Positions 33,410 through 42,958 are shown, counted from the stretch's first letter. The stretch: 64,000 nucleotides of DNA from Bacteroidales bacterium (GCA_017395245.1 JAFPVR010000101.1:1-64000); one strand, 5' to 3'. Notes: generated from the sequence alone by a model not told the origin. Program-made: numbers and translations.

Positions 33410-34414
33410 TTAACTGCTGTACGGCGCGACATCATACCCCACGAACTCCCCCTTCTGGTACTTGAAATATCCGCAAACCGCCACCATCGCGGCGTTGTCG
33501 GTGGTGAGGTCCAACGGCGGGAGTAAAATATTGCGGTGGTAGCGGCGGGCCAGGTCGGTCATCGCCTCGCGCAAGCCGCTGTTTGCCGAGACGCCGCCGG
33601 CCAGCACCAAATCCTTGCAGTCGCACTCCTTGAAGGATTTCTTCACCTTGTCCGTCAGCGACTTGACGATGGCCTTCTGCATAGAGGCCGCCAAATCGTG
33701 GATGTTCTCCTCGATGAAATTCGGGTTCTCCTTGAGGTTGTCACGCACGAAGTAGAGGAACGAGGTCTTGAGCCCGCTGAAGCTGTAGTCCAGACCGGGC
33801 AGGTGCGCGATGGAGAATTGGAACCGGTCGGGATTGCCCTCCTTGGCGTACTTGTCAATGACCGGGCCGCCCGGGTACGGCAATCCGAGAATCTTGGCCG
33901 CCTTGTCGAAGGCTTCGCCCGCCGCATCGTCGATGGTGCCGCCGAGCCGCTCCATGTCGAAGTAGTCGTTGACCTTCAGCAAGAGCGTGTGTCCGCCGGA
34001 GACTGTCAGACAGAGGAACGGGAACTGTGGCTTCGGCTTGGTCTCGCCGGGCTTGTCGAGGAAGTGCGCCAACACGTGCGCCTGCAGGTGGTTGACCTGC
34101 ACGAGCGGGATGCCTAACGTGAAGGCCATCGACTTGGCGAAAGAGTTGCCCACCAACAGCGAACCCAACAGTCCGGGACCGTTCGTAAACGCGATGGCGG
34201 AGAGCTGGCTCTTGTCGATGCCCGCGCGCTTCAACGCCGTATCCACCACGGGGATGATGTTCTGCTGGTGCGCCCGCGATGCCAGTTCCGGCACCACGCC
34301 ACCGTACTCCGCATGGACCTTCTGTCCAGCGATTACATTTGACAAGATGACGTTTTCCTCGATCACGGCGGCCGAGGTGTCGTCACAGGAGGATTCTATT
34401 CCTAATATGTACAT
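33410..34414 (-). CDS. tsaD: tRNA N6-threonylcarbamoyladenosine transferase TsaD
   Basis: 334 residues. TsaD, with TsaB and TsaE, transfers threonylcarbamoyl to A37 of ANN-decoding tRNAs. The start MYILGIESSCDDTSAAV, the metal-binding pair in NHLQAH, SGGHTLL, and LAGGVSANSGLR are all present. The ATG at 34414 starts exactly at the conserved N-terminus. Leader element A4 precedes it in the sense direction. Confidence 0.96.
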   Translation of the reverse strand: MYILGIESSCDDTSAAVIEENVILSNVIAGQKVHAEYGGVVPELASRAHQQNIIPVVDTALKRAGIDKSQLSAIAFTNGPGLLGSLLVGNSFAKSMAFTLGIPLVQVNHLQAHVLAHFLDKPGETKPKPQFPFLCLTVSGGHTLLLKVNDYFDMERLGGTIDDAAGEAFDKAAKILGLPYPGGPVIDKYAKEGNPDRFQFSIAHLPGLDYSFSGLKTSFLYFVRDNLKENPNFIEENIHDLAASMQKAIVKSLTDKVKKSFKECDCKDLVLAGGVSANSGLREAMTDLARRYHRNILLPPLDLTTDNAAMVAVCGYFKYQKGEFVGYDVAPYSS

Positions 34415-34436
34415 ATCTTCTTATTCGTTTTTGACT

Positions 34437-34506
34437 GCCCCACACTGCGGCTTCGCCTTATGTGGGGTTAATTGCGCTTCGCGCGTTTTGCCTCTTCGAG
34501 GCTGCT
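34437..34506 (-). repeat. Dispersed leader element A, copy A4
   Basis: Nearly identical to A2 including all three hairpins. It reads in the sense direction toward tsaD and ends 22 nt before its ATG. Confidence 0.8.
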
Positions 34507-34540
34507 CAATGAACTCTATTTTATATCGGTCGAAGGGCCA

Positions 34541-34582
34541 TTTCCCTTCTTTTAGAAGGGGTGGCCGTAGGCCGGGGTAGTT
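34541..34582 (-). repeat. Dispersed element D, copy D3
   Basis: Contains the hairpin TTCCCTTCT..AGAAGGGG and the GGCC-GTA-GGCC hairpin followed by GGGGTAGTT. It lies between the ispG stop codon and element A4. Confidence 0.6.
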
Positions 34583-35932
34583 TTATCGATCACCTATTAT
34601 CAACTTTTCCAGCACATCCATCGCCTTCTCCGGAGCCATCGGCTCCGAAACCCGCTTCTTGCCCTCGTACACACAGACGAGGCCGTTGGAGGCGCCCACG
34701 ATGCCGAAGTCGGCGTCGGCCATCTCGCCGGGACCGTTCACGATGCAGCCCATGACCCCGATTTTGAGGCCGGGATAGCCCGCAAAGCGCTGTTTCACAG
34801 TGGCAAACACCGTCTGAATGTCGTACTGCGTGCGCCCACAGGAGGGACATGCCACGAACTCCGTGTTCAATATCTTAATACGGCAGGCCTGCATAATGAG
34901 AGATTCGTAGTCTGCAATTTGCTTTTCGCTGAAATGCGGATTACGCAGCTGGAGATTTTTCAATCCGTACTGGAAGTGGGCGTAACCAGTGGCGGCCGCA
35001 GCCCGACAAAACCAACGTTCTTCCTCTTCGGAATCATCGTCGAAGATTAAGGTTCCGTCCTGAATGTTCAGATTTTCAACATCCAGATTTTCAATTGATT
35101 TCAACAACTTGTGAGCAAATGGGCTCTCGTTCTCGGGCGGTTCGGTAAGCGAGACGCGCACGGTGTCGCCGATGCCCATCAGCAGCAAAGCGCCAATGCC
35201 CGCCGCCGACTTCACCCTACCCTCTTTGTCGTTGCCGGCCTCCGTAACGCCAAGGTGCAGCGGATACGAGTCGCCGCGTTGCAACATGCTGTCATGAAGC
35301 AACTTGGTGGCCGTCATCATGGTGAGCACGTTGCTGGATTTCATCGAGAAGACCAGCTTGTGGAAGTCATAGCGGTCGCAGATGTCGAGCCATTCGAGCG
35401 CCGACTGCACCATTGCCTCGGGAGTGTTGCCGTAGCGGCTGACAATGCGGTCGCAAAGCGAGCCGTGGTTGATTCCGATGCGCAACGCCGTGCCGTGTTC
35501 TCTGCAAATCTCGAACAACGGCTTGGCTCTCAACGCCATACGCTCCACCTGCGCGGCATATTCGCTGTCGGAGAGGTCGAGCTGCGAGAAGTTCCGTTTG
35601 TCGGTAAAGTTGCCGGGGTTCACGCGCACCTTGTCCATGAAGGTCGCCACCGCCTCCGCCACTTTCGGGTTGAAATGCACGTCAGCGACGAGTGGCACAT
35701 GCCCGTAGCCGTCTGATTTCAACTGTTTTTGTATAGCTTTGAGGGGTTCCACCTCGTGGAGCGAGGGTACCGTCAGCCTCACCATCTGCGCCCCGGATTC
35801 GATCATCCGCTCGCACTGCGCCACCGATGCGGCCACATCTGCCGTGTCGGTATTGGTCATTGACTGCACCACCACGGGAGCCTTCCCGCCGATGGTCACG
35901 TCACCTATTTGGAATTGTTGGTTGCTGTTCAT
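34583..35932 (-). CDS. ispG: 4-hydroxy-3-methylbut-2-enyl-diphosphate synthase
   Basis: 449 residues. IspG (GcpE) converts MEcPP to HMBPP in the MEP isoprenoid pathway using a [4Fe-4S] cluster. The TIM-barrel part has PVVVQSMTNTDT, ADVHFNP, RVNPGN and GINHGSL; the cluster cysteines are in FVACPSCGRTQ and VMGCIVNGPGE. The Bacteroidetes enzymes I know carry a large insert between the barrel and the cluster domain and are about 600 residues; here the insert (about 265-360) is much shorter, between that type and the E. coli type. The start at 35932 (MNSNQQ) fits leader element B3. Confidence 0.94.
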   Translation of the reverse strand: MNSNQQFQIGDVTIGGKAPVVVQSMTNTDTADVAASVAQCERMIESGAQMVRLTVPSLHEVEPLKAIQKQLKSDGYGHVPLVADVHFNPKVAEAVATFMDKVRVNPGNFTDKRNFSQLDLSDSEYAAQVERMALRAKPLFEICREHGTALRIGINHGSLCDRIVSRYGNTPEAMVQSALEWLDICDRYDFHKLVFSMKSSNVLTMMTATKLLHDSMLQRGDSYPLHLGVTEAGNDKEGRVKSAAGIGALLLMGIGDTVRVSLTEPPENESPFAHKLLKSIENLDVENLNIQDGTLIFDDDSEEEERWFCRAAAATGYAHFQYGLKNLQLRNPHFSEKQIADYESLIMQACRIKILNTEFVACPSCGRTQYDIQTVFATVKQRFAGYPGLKIGVMGCIVNGPGEMADADFGIVGASNGLVCVYEGKKRVSEPMAPEKAMDVLEKLIIGDR

Positions 35933-35965
35933 ATTGGGTTTTATCGTTCGTTCATCCTCAAACGT

Positions 35966-36018
35966 CCCAGGGCTCACTCCGTTCACCCTAGGCTAACATA
36001 CGACGCCCTTACAGGGCT
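35966..36018 (-). repeat. Dispersed leader element B, copy B3
   Basis: Sense to ispG: hairpin GCCCTGTAAGGGC, then CGTCGTATGTTAGC, then stem CCTAGGG/CCCTGGG (one mismatch). It ends 34 nt before the ispG ATG. Confidence 0.75.
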
Positions 36019-36057
36019 TTCAAGGAAGAAGTTTAATATATTGGAGTTCTTTCGTCA

Positions 36058-36094
36058 CAACTACTAACTACTAACTACTAACTGCTAACTAATT
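36058..36094. repeat. Heptad repeat, word ACTACTA (locus 12)
   Basis: Five 7-nt units (three exact ACTACTA, then ACTGCTA and ACTAATT). The thiL stop codon at 36089 lies in the last unit. Confidence 0.8.
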
Positions 36095-37117
36095 AAACCC
36101 CTGCGCCCGCAGCTCCACCTGGACGTTGTCGCCGGTGATGAGATGGTAGCCGGCGGCCTCTTCTTTGATGTAGCCGATGATGGAGACGTTGTCCACCTTC
36201 TTAATCTTCTCGAAGTCGGACTGCTTGATGGTGAACATGAGCTCGTAGTCGTCGCCGCCATTAAGAGCCGCCACGGTGTGGACGATGTCCAAGTCCTTGA
36301 GTGTCGTGAAGGTAAGCTCGGTCATCGGAAGTTTTTCTTCAAATAGAACACAGCCCTTGTGTGAGGCCTTGCAGATCTGCATCACGGCGGTGGCGAGACC
36401 GTCGCTGACGTTGGTCATAGCGGTGGGAAGGACATCCTCCTGCCGCAGTTTTTCAATGATATCCAGACGCGGTTCGGGCTTGAGCTGACGGCGCAGAAGG
36501 TAGTCCATGCCGGTGAAGTCGGGTTGCGCGCCGGGGTTCTTCTCGAAGACCTTCTTCTCGCGCTCTAATAGCAGCAGACCGGTATAGGCTGCCGCGAAAT
36601 CCCCTGACACACAAATGAGTTCGTTCTCGTCCGCACCTTTGCGCGTGCACAGGCGGGCGGGTTCGCACTCCCCTACCGCCGTCATGGAAATGACGAGCTC
36701 GCGAGGCGAGGTGGTGAGGTCAAGACCAACGAGGTCGGCGTGGACCGTTTCACAGCAGGCTGAGACGCCGCTCAAAATCTCGCTCACCATCTTCAGGTCG
36801 AAGCGGTCGGAGACGGCAATGTTGACTAACAGTTGCGACGGCACGGCGTTCATCGCTAACACGTCCGCGAAAGCGACGGTGGCAAGCTTGTAGCCAAGGT
36901 GCCGCAACGGGAAGTAGGTGAGGTCGAAGTGGACGTTCTCGACGTACACCTTCGACGATGTAACCATCTGGTTGTCATTCGGTTCTATCACGGAAGCATC
37001 ATCGCCAGTACCGACGACAGTGGAGCTGTTCTCCTGCGGGAAAAACTTCGAAAGTTCCGCGATAAGTTCATATTTGCCGGGCATCTTCACCGGCTCGGAA
37101 GTAACGTTTTCGGACAT
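36089..37117 (-). CDS. thiL: Thiamine-monophosphate kinase
   Basis: 342 residues. ThiL phosphorylates thiamine phosphate to the diphosphate cofactor. The family marks VGTGDDASVI, VENVHFDLTYFPLRHLGYKLATVAFADVLAMNA, TNVSDGLA and LNGGDDYELMF are all present and in order. The start at 37117 is chosen because the promoter at 37133-37140 lies upstream of it and inside any longer reading. It is transcribed alone, toward ispG. Confidence 0.93.
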   Translation of the reverse strand: MSENVTSEPVKMPGKYELIAELSKFFPQENSSTVVGTGDDASVIEPNDNQMVTSSKVYVENVHFDLTYFPLRHLGYKLATVAFADVLAMNAVPSQLLVNIAVSDRFDLKMVSEILSGVSACCETVHADLVGLDLTTSPRELVISMTAVGECEPARLCTRKGADENELICVSGDFAAAYTGLLLLEREKKVFEKNPGAQPDFTGMDYLLRRQLKPEPRLDIIEKLRQEDVLPTAMTNVSDGLATAVMQICKASHKGCVLFEEKLPMTELTFTTLKDLDIVHTVAALNGGDDYELMFTIKQSDFEKIKKVDNVSIIGYIKEEAAGYHLITGDNVQVELRAQGFN

Positions 37118-37132
37118 AGCTGAAATTTGCCG

Positions 37133-37140
37133 CAAAGGTA
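37133..37140 (-). promoter_or_regulatory. -7 promoter element for thiL
   Basis: TACCTTTG on the minus strand, 16 nt before the start codon. Confidence 0.65.
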
Positions 37141-37178
37141 CATAAATTTTGAACATACGCAACCATAATGTAATGTGT

Positions 37179-37206
37179 GTAGAGACGGGGCGCGCCCCGT
37201 CTCTAC
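37179..37206. repeat. 28-bp palindrome (GTAG..CTAC family)
   Basis: Perfect palindrome: GTAGAGACGGGGCG and its complement. It lies between the divergent thiL and Nudix genes. The inner eight bases differ from the copies at 27832 and 56567, while the ends and the length are the same. Confidence 0.85.
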
Positions 37207-37289
37207 GAGCACTGAGGTAAGATACTTTTTAAACTGCATGTCCGATGTTGAATCTTGTGACAGGACACGAGATGTCTCTATAAAAAATG

Positions 37290-37297
37290 TATTTTTG
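37290..37297 (+). promoter_or_regulatory. -7 promoter element for the Nudix gene
   Basis: TATTTTTG followed by CCGTCC, 23 nt before the start codon. Confidence 0.65.
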
Positions 37298-37319
37298 CCG
37301 TCCAACCAAAACGACGATT

Positions 37320-37817
37320 ATGGACAACCGATACCCTTTGACAGTTTATGACAACAACCGGCCCGTGGAAATCCGCGACGAAGCCGAGTGGGAGCATTTT
37401 TCCCGCGATTTCACCCTTATCCACGCCGCCGGCGGCATCGTTTCCGACGGTAACGGCGACATTTTGATGATTCACCGCCTCGGATGCTGGGACTTTCCCA
37501 AAGGCAAGGTCGAAGACGGCGAGGATTGGGAGACGGCAGCCCTGCGGGAAGTTGAGGAAGAGACCGGCCTGCACGACATCACCCTCGCAGAACCGCTCCC
37601 GAACACCTACCACACCTACCAACTGCGCGGCACCCCCATCCTGAAAATCACCCACTGGTACGCGATGAACGCCCCGCAACAGCCCCTTACCCCGCAAACC
37701 GAGGAGGACATCACCCAAGCCGTTTGGGTGCCGCAGACCGAAGTGTCCGACCGTTTACAGAAATCTTATGCCTCTCTTATTTCCTTATGGTCCAATATCT
37801 TAAGTCTTAAGTCGTAA
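37320..37817 (+). CDS. Nudix hydrolase
   Basis: 165 residues. The Nudix box GX5EX7REUXEEXGU is complete, running from GKVEDGE to REVEEETGL at about residues 60-82, so it hydrolyses a nucleoside diphosphate linked to another group. The N-terminal 40 residues (YPLTVYDNNRPVEIRDEAEWEHFSRDF) form a small extra domain seen in Bacteroidetes members. The position of PKGKVEDGE after GCWDFPKG suggests a diadenosine tetraphosphatase-like type, but substrate is not certain. A heptad repeat follows directly. Confidence 0.9.
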   Translation: MDNRYPLTVYDNNRPVEIRDEAEWEHFSRDFTLIHAAGGIVSDGNGDILMIHRLGCWDFPKGKVEDGEDWETAALREVEEETGLHDITLAEPLPNTYHTYQLRGTPILKITHWYAMNAPQQPLTPQTEEDITQAVWVPQTEVSDRLQKSYASLISLWSNILSLKS

Positions 37818-37836
37818 GTCCTAAGTCTAAAGTCTC
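37798..37836 (+). repeat. Heptad repeat, word TAAGTCT (locus 13)
   Basis: Five 7-nt units spanning the end of the Nudix gene and reaching to 2 nt before the start codon of the hydrolase gene, so it sits where the ribosome binding site would be. Confidence 0.85.
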
Positions 37837-37837
37837 A

Positions 37838-39259
37838 ATGAAAAACTATCTTATCATTTTTACGGTAGCTTTACTCACAACCTCACAAATTTCCGCCCAA
37901 CCCCTCACCGGCTACTGGGAGGGCAAGATCTGCATCACGAAGACAGACTCCTTAACCGTCGGCTTACAGATTGACTATCAAGGCGATACGCTATATGCAG
38001 AACTTGACAGCCCCGACCAGTATTTCACAGGGCAACCGGTGAGCGGGCTTATGTTCGCAGATTCCACCTTGTCGTTTCGTGTGCCGGAGTTCGGCCTCAC
38101 CTACTCAGGCTCGCTTTCTACTGACGGACAACGCTTTACGGGCACGTGTACGCAATACGGGCGCAAGTTCGCCTGCACGCTCGCACGGGGAGCGGAACGG
38201 AAGCAATTTCTCCGTCCGCAGACGCCCATCCCACCTTATCCGTACCGCACCGAAGAGATCAGCTTCCGCGACCGCAACGGCAAGTACTCCCTCATCAACG
38301 GCACGCTGACCTTACCCGACAGCACTCCCAAAGGGCTCATCATTTTCATCAGCGGATCGGGCTGGCAGGACCGTGACGAGTCGCTGTATGCACACAAGCC
38401 CTTCGCCGTGATCGCCGACACGCTCACCAAGGCCGGTTTCGCCACCTTCCGCTACGACGACTTCCCGACGGCCATCTTCCGCAAATCCACCACCTACGAC
38501 TTCGCGGACGGCGTTCGACTCATTCTGGATTCCTTATTGCAACGCAGTGATTTACAATACCTTAAGGTAGGACTGTTGGGACATAGTGAAGGCAGTTTGG
38601 TGGCCAGCATGGTAGCGGCCGACGACCATCGGGTGGATTTCACCATCCACCTCGACGGGGTTGCGCAGCCGATTGACGAAATCCTACTCTACCAGAGCGA
38701 GGCCATCGCCCGCGCCTCTGGCAAGTTGACGGAAAAGGAGATTGCAAACAGTACCGCCATCAACAAGCGTATCTACGACGTTATTAAGAAGAGTAAAAGC
38801 AAGGAGGAATGCGTCGAAAAAATCGGCAAACTGTGGGATGAACTCGCCGCAAAGCTCACCGACGAGGAGAAAGTCAAGTACAACCTCACCCCGCAGAACA
38901 AACTCATAACCCTGCAGACCTTCGGCTCGCCGTGGTACTACGAGCTCTTCCGCATCGACCCGAAAAAATACCTCAAAAAAATCAAGACCCCTGTGTTAGC
39001 CATCTCCGGGCAGAAAGACTTGCAGGTTGATGCAAACGCCACGGAAAAGATCATGGACAAATATTTGACCAGCAATACGTTATACTTCTTTTACAAGATG
39101 CCGGACTTAAACCACCTTCTCCAACCCTGCACCACTGGCAGTCCCGACGAATACGGACAAATCGAGACCACGATCGCACCCGAAGCGCTGGAGTCGATTG
39201 TACATATTGCGGAGTTGTTTGCGACGTATGGGCATCCCGTTCTAAAAGTAGTAAAATGA
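37838..39259 (+). CDS. Secreted alpha/beta hydrolase
   Basis: 473 residues with a signal peptide (1-20, cleaved after ISA). Residues 25-125 form a beta-rich N-terminal domain; from 140 on an alpha/beta hydrolase of the serine aminopeptidase/esterase type follows. The nucleophile elbow GHSEGS is near residue 250, GSGWQDRDE is the oxyanion region, and LNHLLQP near residue 430 holds the likely histidine. Acts probably in the periplasm on an ester or peptide substrate that cannot be named. Overlaps the next gene by 4 nt (ATGA), so the two are coupled. Confidence 0.85.
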   Translation: MKNYLIIFTVALLTTSQISAQPLTGYWEGKICITKTDSLTVGLQIDYQGDTLYAELDSPDQYFTGQPVSGLMFADSTLSFRVPEFGLTYSGSLSTDGQRFTGTCTQYGRKFACTLARGAERKQFLRPQTPIPPYPYRTEEISFRDRNGKYSLINGTLTLPDSTPKGLIIFISGSGWQDRDESLYAHKPFAVIADTLTKAGFATFRYDDFPTAIFRKSTTYDFADGVRLILDSLLQRSDLQYLKVGLLGHSEGSLVASMVAADDHRVDFTIHLDGVAQPIDEILLYQSEAIARASGKLTEKEIANSTAINKRIYDVIKKSKSKEECVEKIGKLWDELAAKLTDEEKVKYNLTPQNKLITLQTFGSPWYYELFRIDPKKYLKKIKTPVLAISGQKDLQVDANATEKIMDKYLTSNTLYFFYKMPDLNHLLQPCTTGSPDEYGQIETTIAPEALESIVHIAELFATYGHPVLKVVK

Positions 39260-40239
39260 AAACAAAAGCACTTTGGCAAACAGCGGCAATCTGCCTGATT
39301 ACGATTACGGCCTTTCTGACAAGCGGTTGCGACAGACCGTTGCGCTTTCCTTTCCAGATATACCCGACACCGGAACCGGCAGAAGGTACCGACAGTGTGC
39401 CCCCTCCTCCCACATCGGAAATCATCCCCAATGCGGTCACCGACTATGACGGCAACGTCTATGACGCGGTGCGTATCGGCAACCAGATCTGGCTGCGACA
39501 GAACATGCACACTACCCACTATGCCGACGGGACGCCTATCCCGAACGGTATCGAGACACCACCCGAGAAGCCCGAATGGGCATGGTACGAGAAAAACCAC
39601 AGCGGTATCCACAACAGCGACTCTTTGGCTTACTACTATGAAATCCCCAACGCCGACAAGGAGTTTTACGGTCTGCTCTACAACTGGTCGGCGGCGGTAC
39701 GTGGCAATTTAGGTAAAACCAACTACGCCGGCGACGTGCAGGGTGTCTGTCCCGACGGCTGGCACGTGCCGAGCGACGAGGAGTGGAGCAAACTGGAGCG
39801 ATATGTGTGCGGGGTTCCGGGCTACACCTGCAGCGACGACAGTTCCTATATTGCGAGTGCGCTTGCGGCGGACACCGGATGGGGTTCTTCCAAAGGCCGG
39901 CACTCTGACCCAGAGAATGCAGCTTATTTGCTGGGGGCGACAAAAAGGTGGAAGAAGAAGGGAAAAAAGGTGGAGGATGTGAAAGAACGCGCCGACTACC
40001 GCACGTTCACGCCGGACTGGAAACCAGAAGACAACAACGCTACCGGTTTTTCTGCGGTACCGGCAGGGCGTTTCACCAGTGGCTTCACAGAGTTGGGCAA
40101 GGAGGCGAACTTCTGGACCGCTTCGCGGAGTCACGACATCTATGTGTGGTACCGATACTTGAACGCAGGAAGCCCCGTAGTGTACAAAACCTACAACTCC
40201 AGGGATTACGGGTTCTCCGTCCGCTGCCTACGCGACTAA
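39256..40239 (+). CDS. FISUMP-domain lipoprotein
   Basis: 327 residues. Signal peptide with lipobox LTSGC at about residue 25, a short proline-rich linker, then a 'Fibrobacter succinogenes major paralogous' domain. Typical marks are YDAVRIGNQIWLRQNM, GLLYNWSAAV, CPDGWHVPSDEEWSKLE, GFSAVPAGR and FWTASRS..GFSVRCLRD. The fold belongs with C-type-lectin-like surface proteins; the role is unknown. Translationally coupled to the upstream hydrolase. Confidence 0.92.
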   Translation: MKTKALWQTAAICLITITAFLTSGCDRPLRFPFQIYPTPEPAEGTDSVPPPPTSEIIPNAVTDYDGNVYDAVRIGNQIWLRQNMHTTHYADGTPIPNGIETPPEKPEWAWYEKNHSGIHNSDSLAYYYEIPNADKEFYGLLYNWSAAVRGNLGKTNYAGDVQGVCPDGWHVPSDEEWSKLERYVCGVPGYTCSDDSSYIASALAADTGWGSSKGRHSDPENAAYLLGATKRWKKKGKKVEDVKERADYRTFTPDWKPEDNNATGFSAVPAGRFTSGFTELGKEANFWTASRSHDIYVWYRYLNAGSPVVYKTYNSRDYGFSVRCLRD

Positions 40240-40261
40240 CTTCCAAGTATCCTCCTAACCC

Positions 40262-40310
40262 TTAAACTCTCAACTCTCAACCCTAAACTCTCAACTCTAA
40301 ACTCTCAGCC
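40262..40310. repeat. Heptad repeat, word AACTCTC (locus 14)
   Basis: Seven 7-nt units (TAAACTC, TCAACTC, AACCCTA and similar) after the FISUMP gene. Confidence 0.85.
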
Positions 40311-40366
40311 CTCCCTCTTTTTTTTCACATTTTATCAACACCCCCCATCGGCAATCGTATATTTTA

Positions 40367-40374
40367 TACCTTTG
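40367..40374 (+). promoter_or_regulatory. -7 promoter element for the TonB receptor gene
   Basis: TACCTTTG followed by CCGAC, 35 nt before the start codon. Confidence 0.65.
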
Positions 40375-40408
40375 CCGACTTATTATATTGAATTTAAATA
40401 CTCTAAAT

Positions 40409-42958
40409 ATGAAGAAATTCCTACTACTGACGGTTCTGGTCCTCTTCTGTTTCGGCGCTGTTTTCGCCCAGGAGAACAAGACGGAAAAGAAAGGCAAGAA
40501 GACTCAGAACAAGGAGGCGGTCTCGTCGAACGAGGGCGATGACAATGTGACATCCCTGCCCCCTTCTATCGAAGAGGACGATGAAGGCGACGACGGGGTT
40601 GCGGGCGGCAACTATGTGCCGAGCCTGTTGCACAGCAGCAAGGACGTATTCGCCAACAACACCTCCTACACCTTCAGCATCGCCTACTTCAAGCCGCGCG
40701 GCTACGACAACCGCTATGGATTGGTCTGCGTGAACGGCTATGACATGAGCAACCAGGTCACCGGCCGCGCCACCTATTCGCTATGGGGCGGTCTGAACCA
40801 CATCTTCCGTTATCCGGAGAGCGTCAGCGGCCTGAACGAGGTGCCGTTTGCCTTCGGCGACATCGGGGGTGCCATCCAATACAACCTGCGGGCCAGCAAC
40901 TTCCGCAAGCAACTGCGGGCCACCTACTCGCTGTCTAATCGCACCTACACCAACCGCATGATGCTGACCTATAGCACCGGTCTTAGCCCCAAGGGCTGGG
41001 CATTCACCGCGTCTATCTCTTCGCGCTTCGGCAACGAACTGGCCTACGTGGACGGCACCGACTACACCAGCTTCTCCGGCTTTGTGGCCGCCGAGAAGAA
41101 AATCAACAGCGAGCACTGGCTCAATCTGTCGGCCTTCACCAACTACCAGCAGCGCGGCATGCAGTCGAGTTCCGTGCAGGAGGCCTACGACCTGCTCGAC
41201 AACCACTACTACAACGCCAACTGGGGCTGGTATCAGGGCAAGCAGCGCAACGCCCGCGTGCGCACCGTGTGCGAGCCGGTGATTATGCTGACCCACAACT
41301 TCACGCCCGCCAGCAATAAACTCAATATCCAAACCACTCTCGCCACCACGTTCGGCTTCAACAACACCACCTCCCTCAACTGGTACGACGCACAGGACCC
41401 GCGTCCCGACTACTATCGCTACCTGCCCAGCTACCAAATTGACGGCACCGACACATCCCAAGCCTACTACGACGTGCTGGCCTTGTGGCAGAACAACGAC
41501 CAAAGCTATACGCAGGTGAACTGGGACCATCTTTATGATGTCAACCAGTTAGCCGCATCGCAGGGAAAACGCGCCCAGTATATGGTGGAGAACCGCCGCA
41601 TGGACCACTTCCAGCTCGGTGCCAGCACAAATCTCAGCTGGTCCATCAACGACCACTGGAAACTCTACGGCGGCGCCATCGTGCGGGGCATGAAACAGCG
41701 CAACTACAAGACCATCGAAGACATGTTGGGCGGAAGCTACTGGTTGGATGTCGACAAATTTTCCGAAGGCGACTTCCCTGAAGACGCGAACGTGCAGTAC
41801 AACGATCTGCAGCACAAGGGAGACACGCTGCATGAGGGTGATGTCTTCGGTTACGACTATGATTACCACGTCTACGAGGAGAAACTCTGGGGCTTGATAA
41901 AGGCCACCTACAACCATTGGGATTTCTATGTGGGCCTGCAGGTCGGTGCATCGCAAATCTGGCGTTATGGACACATGCAAAACGGCCGTTTCCCGACCGA
42001 ATCGTTAGGCAAATCGGAAACGAGATTCCTCACCGACAACGGCATAAGAGGCGGCGTCACATATAAGATTAACGGACGTAATTACCTCGTATTAAACGGT
42101 TTAAGCGAGACAAAATCGCCCAACATCCTTAACTCCTTCCTCTCACCGCGCATTCGCAACGCATATGTGCCTGGGCTGAAATCGGAACGGATTTTCTCCG
42201 GCGATTTCTCCTACATTATGAACTATCCGGTTATCAAGATGCGCATCACTGCCTTCGCCACGAAGATCAACGATGCCTCCAAGGTGATCAGCTTCTACAA
42301 CGACGACTACGCCAGCATGGTCAACTACGCCATTTCGGGCATCGACCAGCGGTATATCGGCATTGAGGCCGGCGCGGAAATCAAGTTAGGCAGCATGTTC
42401 TCGTTGATTTTGGCCGGCACGTGGGGCGACTACCGCTACACCGACCGCGCCCACGTGACGATGAATGCGGAGAACGGCGTCGACTTCGACGGGCAGATGG
42501 AGCGCACCGTCTATTGGAAGAACTACCATGTGGCCGGCAGCCCGCAAGTGGCCGCCACCGGAGGTCTAAAGTTCAACTACAACTACTGGTGGGTGAACAT
42601 CAACTGCAACTGGTTCGACAAAATCTACTGCGAACTGAACCCCGAGCGCCGCACCAGCGCCGCCCGCGGCTCCTTGGACGAGAACTCCGAACTCTACCAC
42701 CAGATCGCCGACCAGGAACGCCTGCCGGGTCAGTTCACCATGGACATTTCCGTGAGCAAGTCCTGGCGCATCGCCCACAAATACAACATCGGCTTCAACG
42801 CCAGCGTCACCAACCTGCTGAACAACAAGAACTTGGTGACCACCGCGTGGGAGCAGTACCGCTTCGACTACACCAACTACAACGTCGGCAAATACGCCAA
42901 CAAGTACTACTACGCCTTCGGCACCACCTTCTATTTAGGCATCAACTTCCAGATGTAG
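40409..42958 (+). CDS. TonB-dependent receptor
   Basis: 849 residues with a signal peptide (MKKFLLLTVLVLFCFGAVFAQ) and a lysine- and glutamate-rich linker. A plug-like domain follows (SSKDVFANNTSYTFSIAYFKPRGYDNR to FAFGDIGGAIQYNL, about 70-165). The rest is a 22-strand-type barrel ending in TFYLGINFQM, a C-terminal beta-strand with aromatic end. No carboxypeptidase-like leader domain is seen. It probably imports an unknown ligand through the outer membrane. Two DUF5689 lipoproteins downstream may be its surface partners. Confidence 0.88.
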   Translation: MKKFLLLTVLVLFCFGAVFAQENKTEKKGKKTQNKEAVSSNEGDDNVTSLPPSIEEDDEGDDGVAGGNYVPSLLHSSKDVFANNTSYTFSIAYFKPRGYDNRYGLVCVNGYDMSNQVTGRATYSLWGGLNHIFRYPESVSGLNEVPFAFGDIGGAIQYNLRASNFRKQLRATYSLSNRTYTNRMMLTYSTGLSPKGWAFTASISSRFGNELAYVDGTDYTSFSGFVAAEKKINSEHWLNLSAFTNYQQRGMQSSSVQEAYDLLDNHYYNANWGWYQGKQRNARVRTVCEPVIMLTHNFTPASNKLNIQTTLATTFGFNNTTSLNWYDAQDPRPDYYRYLPSYQIDGTDTSQAYYDVLALWQNNDQSYTQVNWDHLYDVNQLAASQGKRAQYMVENRRMDHFQLGASTNLSWSINDHWKLYGGAIVRGMKQRNYKTIEDMLGGSYWLDVDKFSEGDFPEDANVQYNDLQHKGDTLHEGDVFGYDYDYHVYEEKLWGLIKATYNHWDFYVGLQVGASQIWRYGHMQNGRFPTESLGKSETRFLTDNGIRGGVTYKINGRNYLVLNGLSETKSPNILNSFLSPRIRNAYVPGLKSERIFSGDFSYIMNYPVIKMRITAFATKINDASKVISFYNDDYASMVNYAISGIDQRYIGIEAGAEIKLGSMFSLILAGTWGDYRYTDRAHVTMNAENGVDFDGQMERTVYWKNYHVAGSPQVAATGGLKFNYNYWWVNINCNWFDKIYCELNPERRTSAARGSLDENSELYHQIADQERLPGQFTMDISVSKSWRIAHKYNIGFNASVTNLLNNKNLVTTAWEQYRFDYTNYNVGKYANKYYYAFGTTFYLGINFQM

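Noticed and set aside
32497-33526. Overlapping short reading frames in the repeat field
   Set aside because: They are open in several frames on both strands because of the GC-rich repeat, lack promoters, and the 52-bp period shifts frame at every unit.
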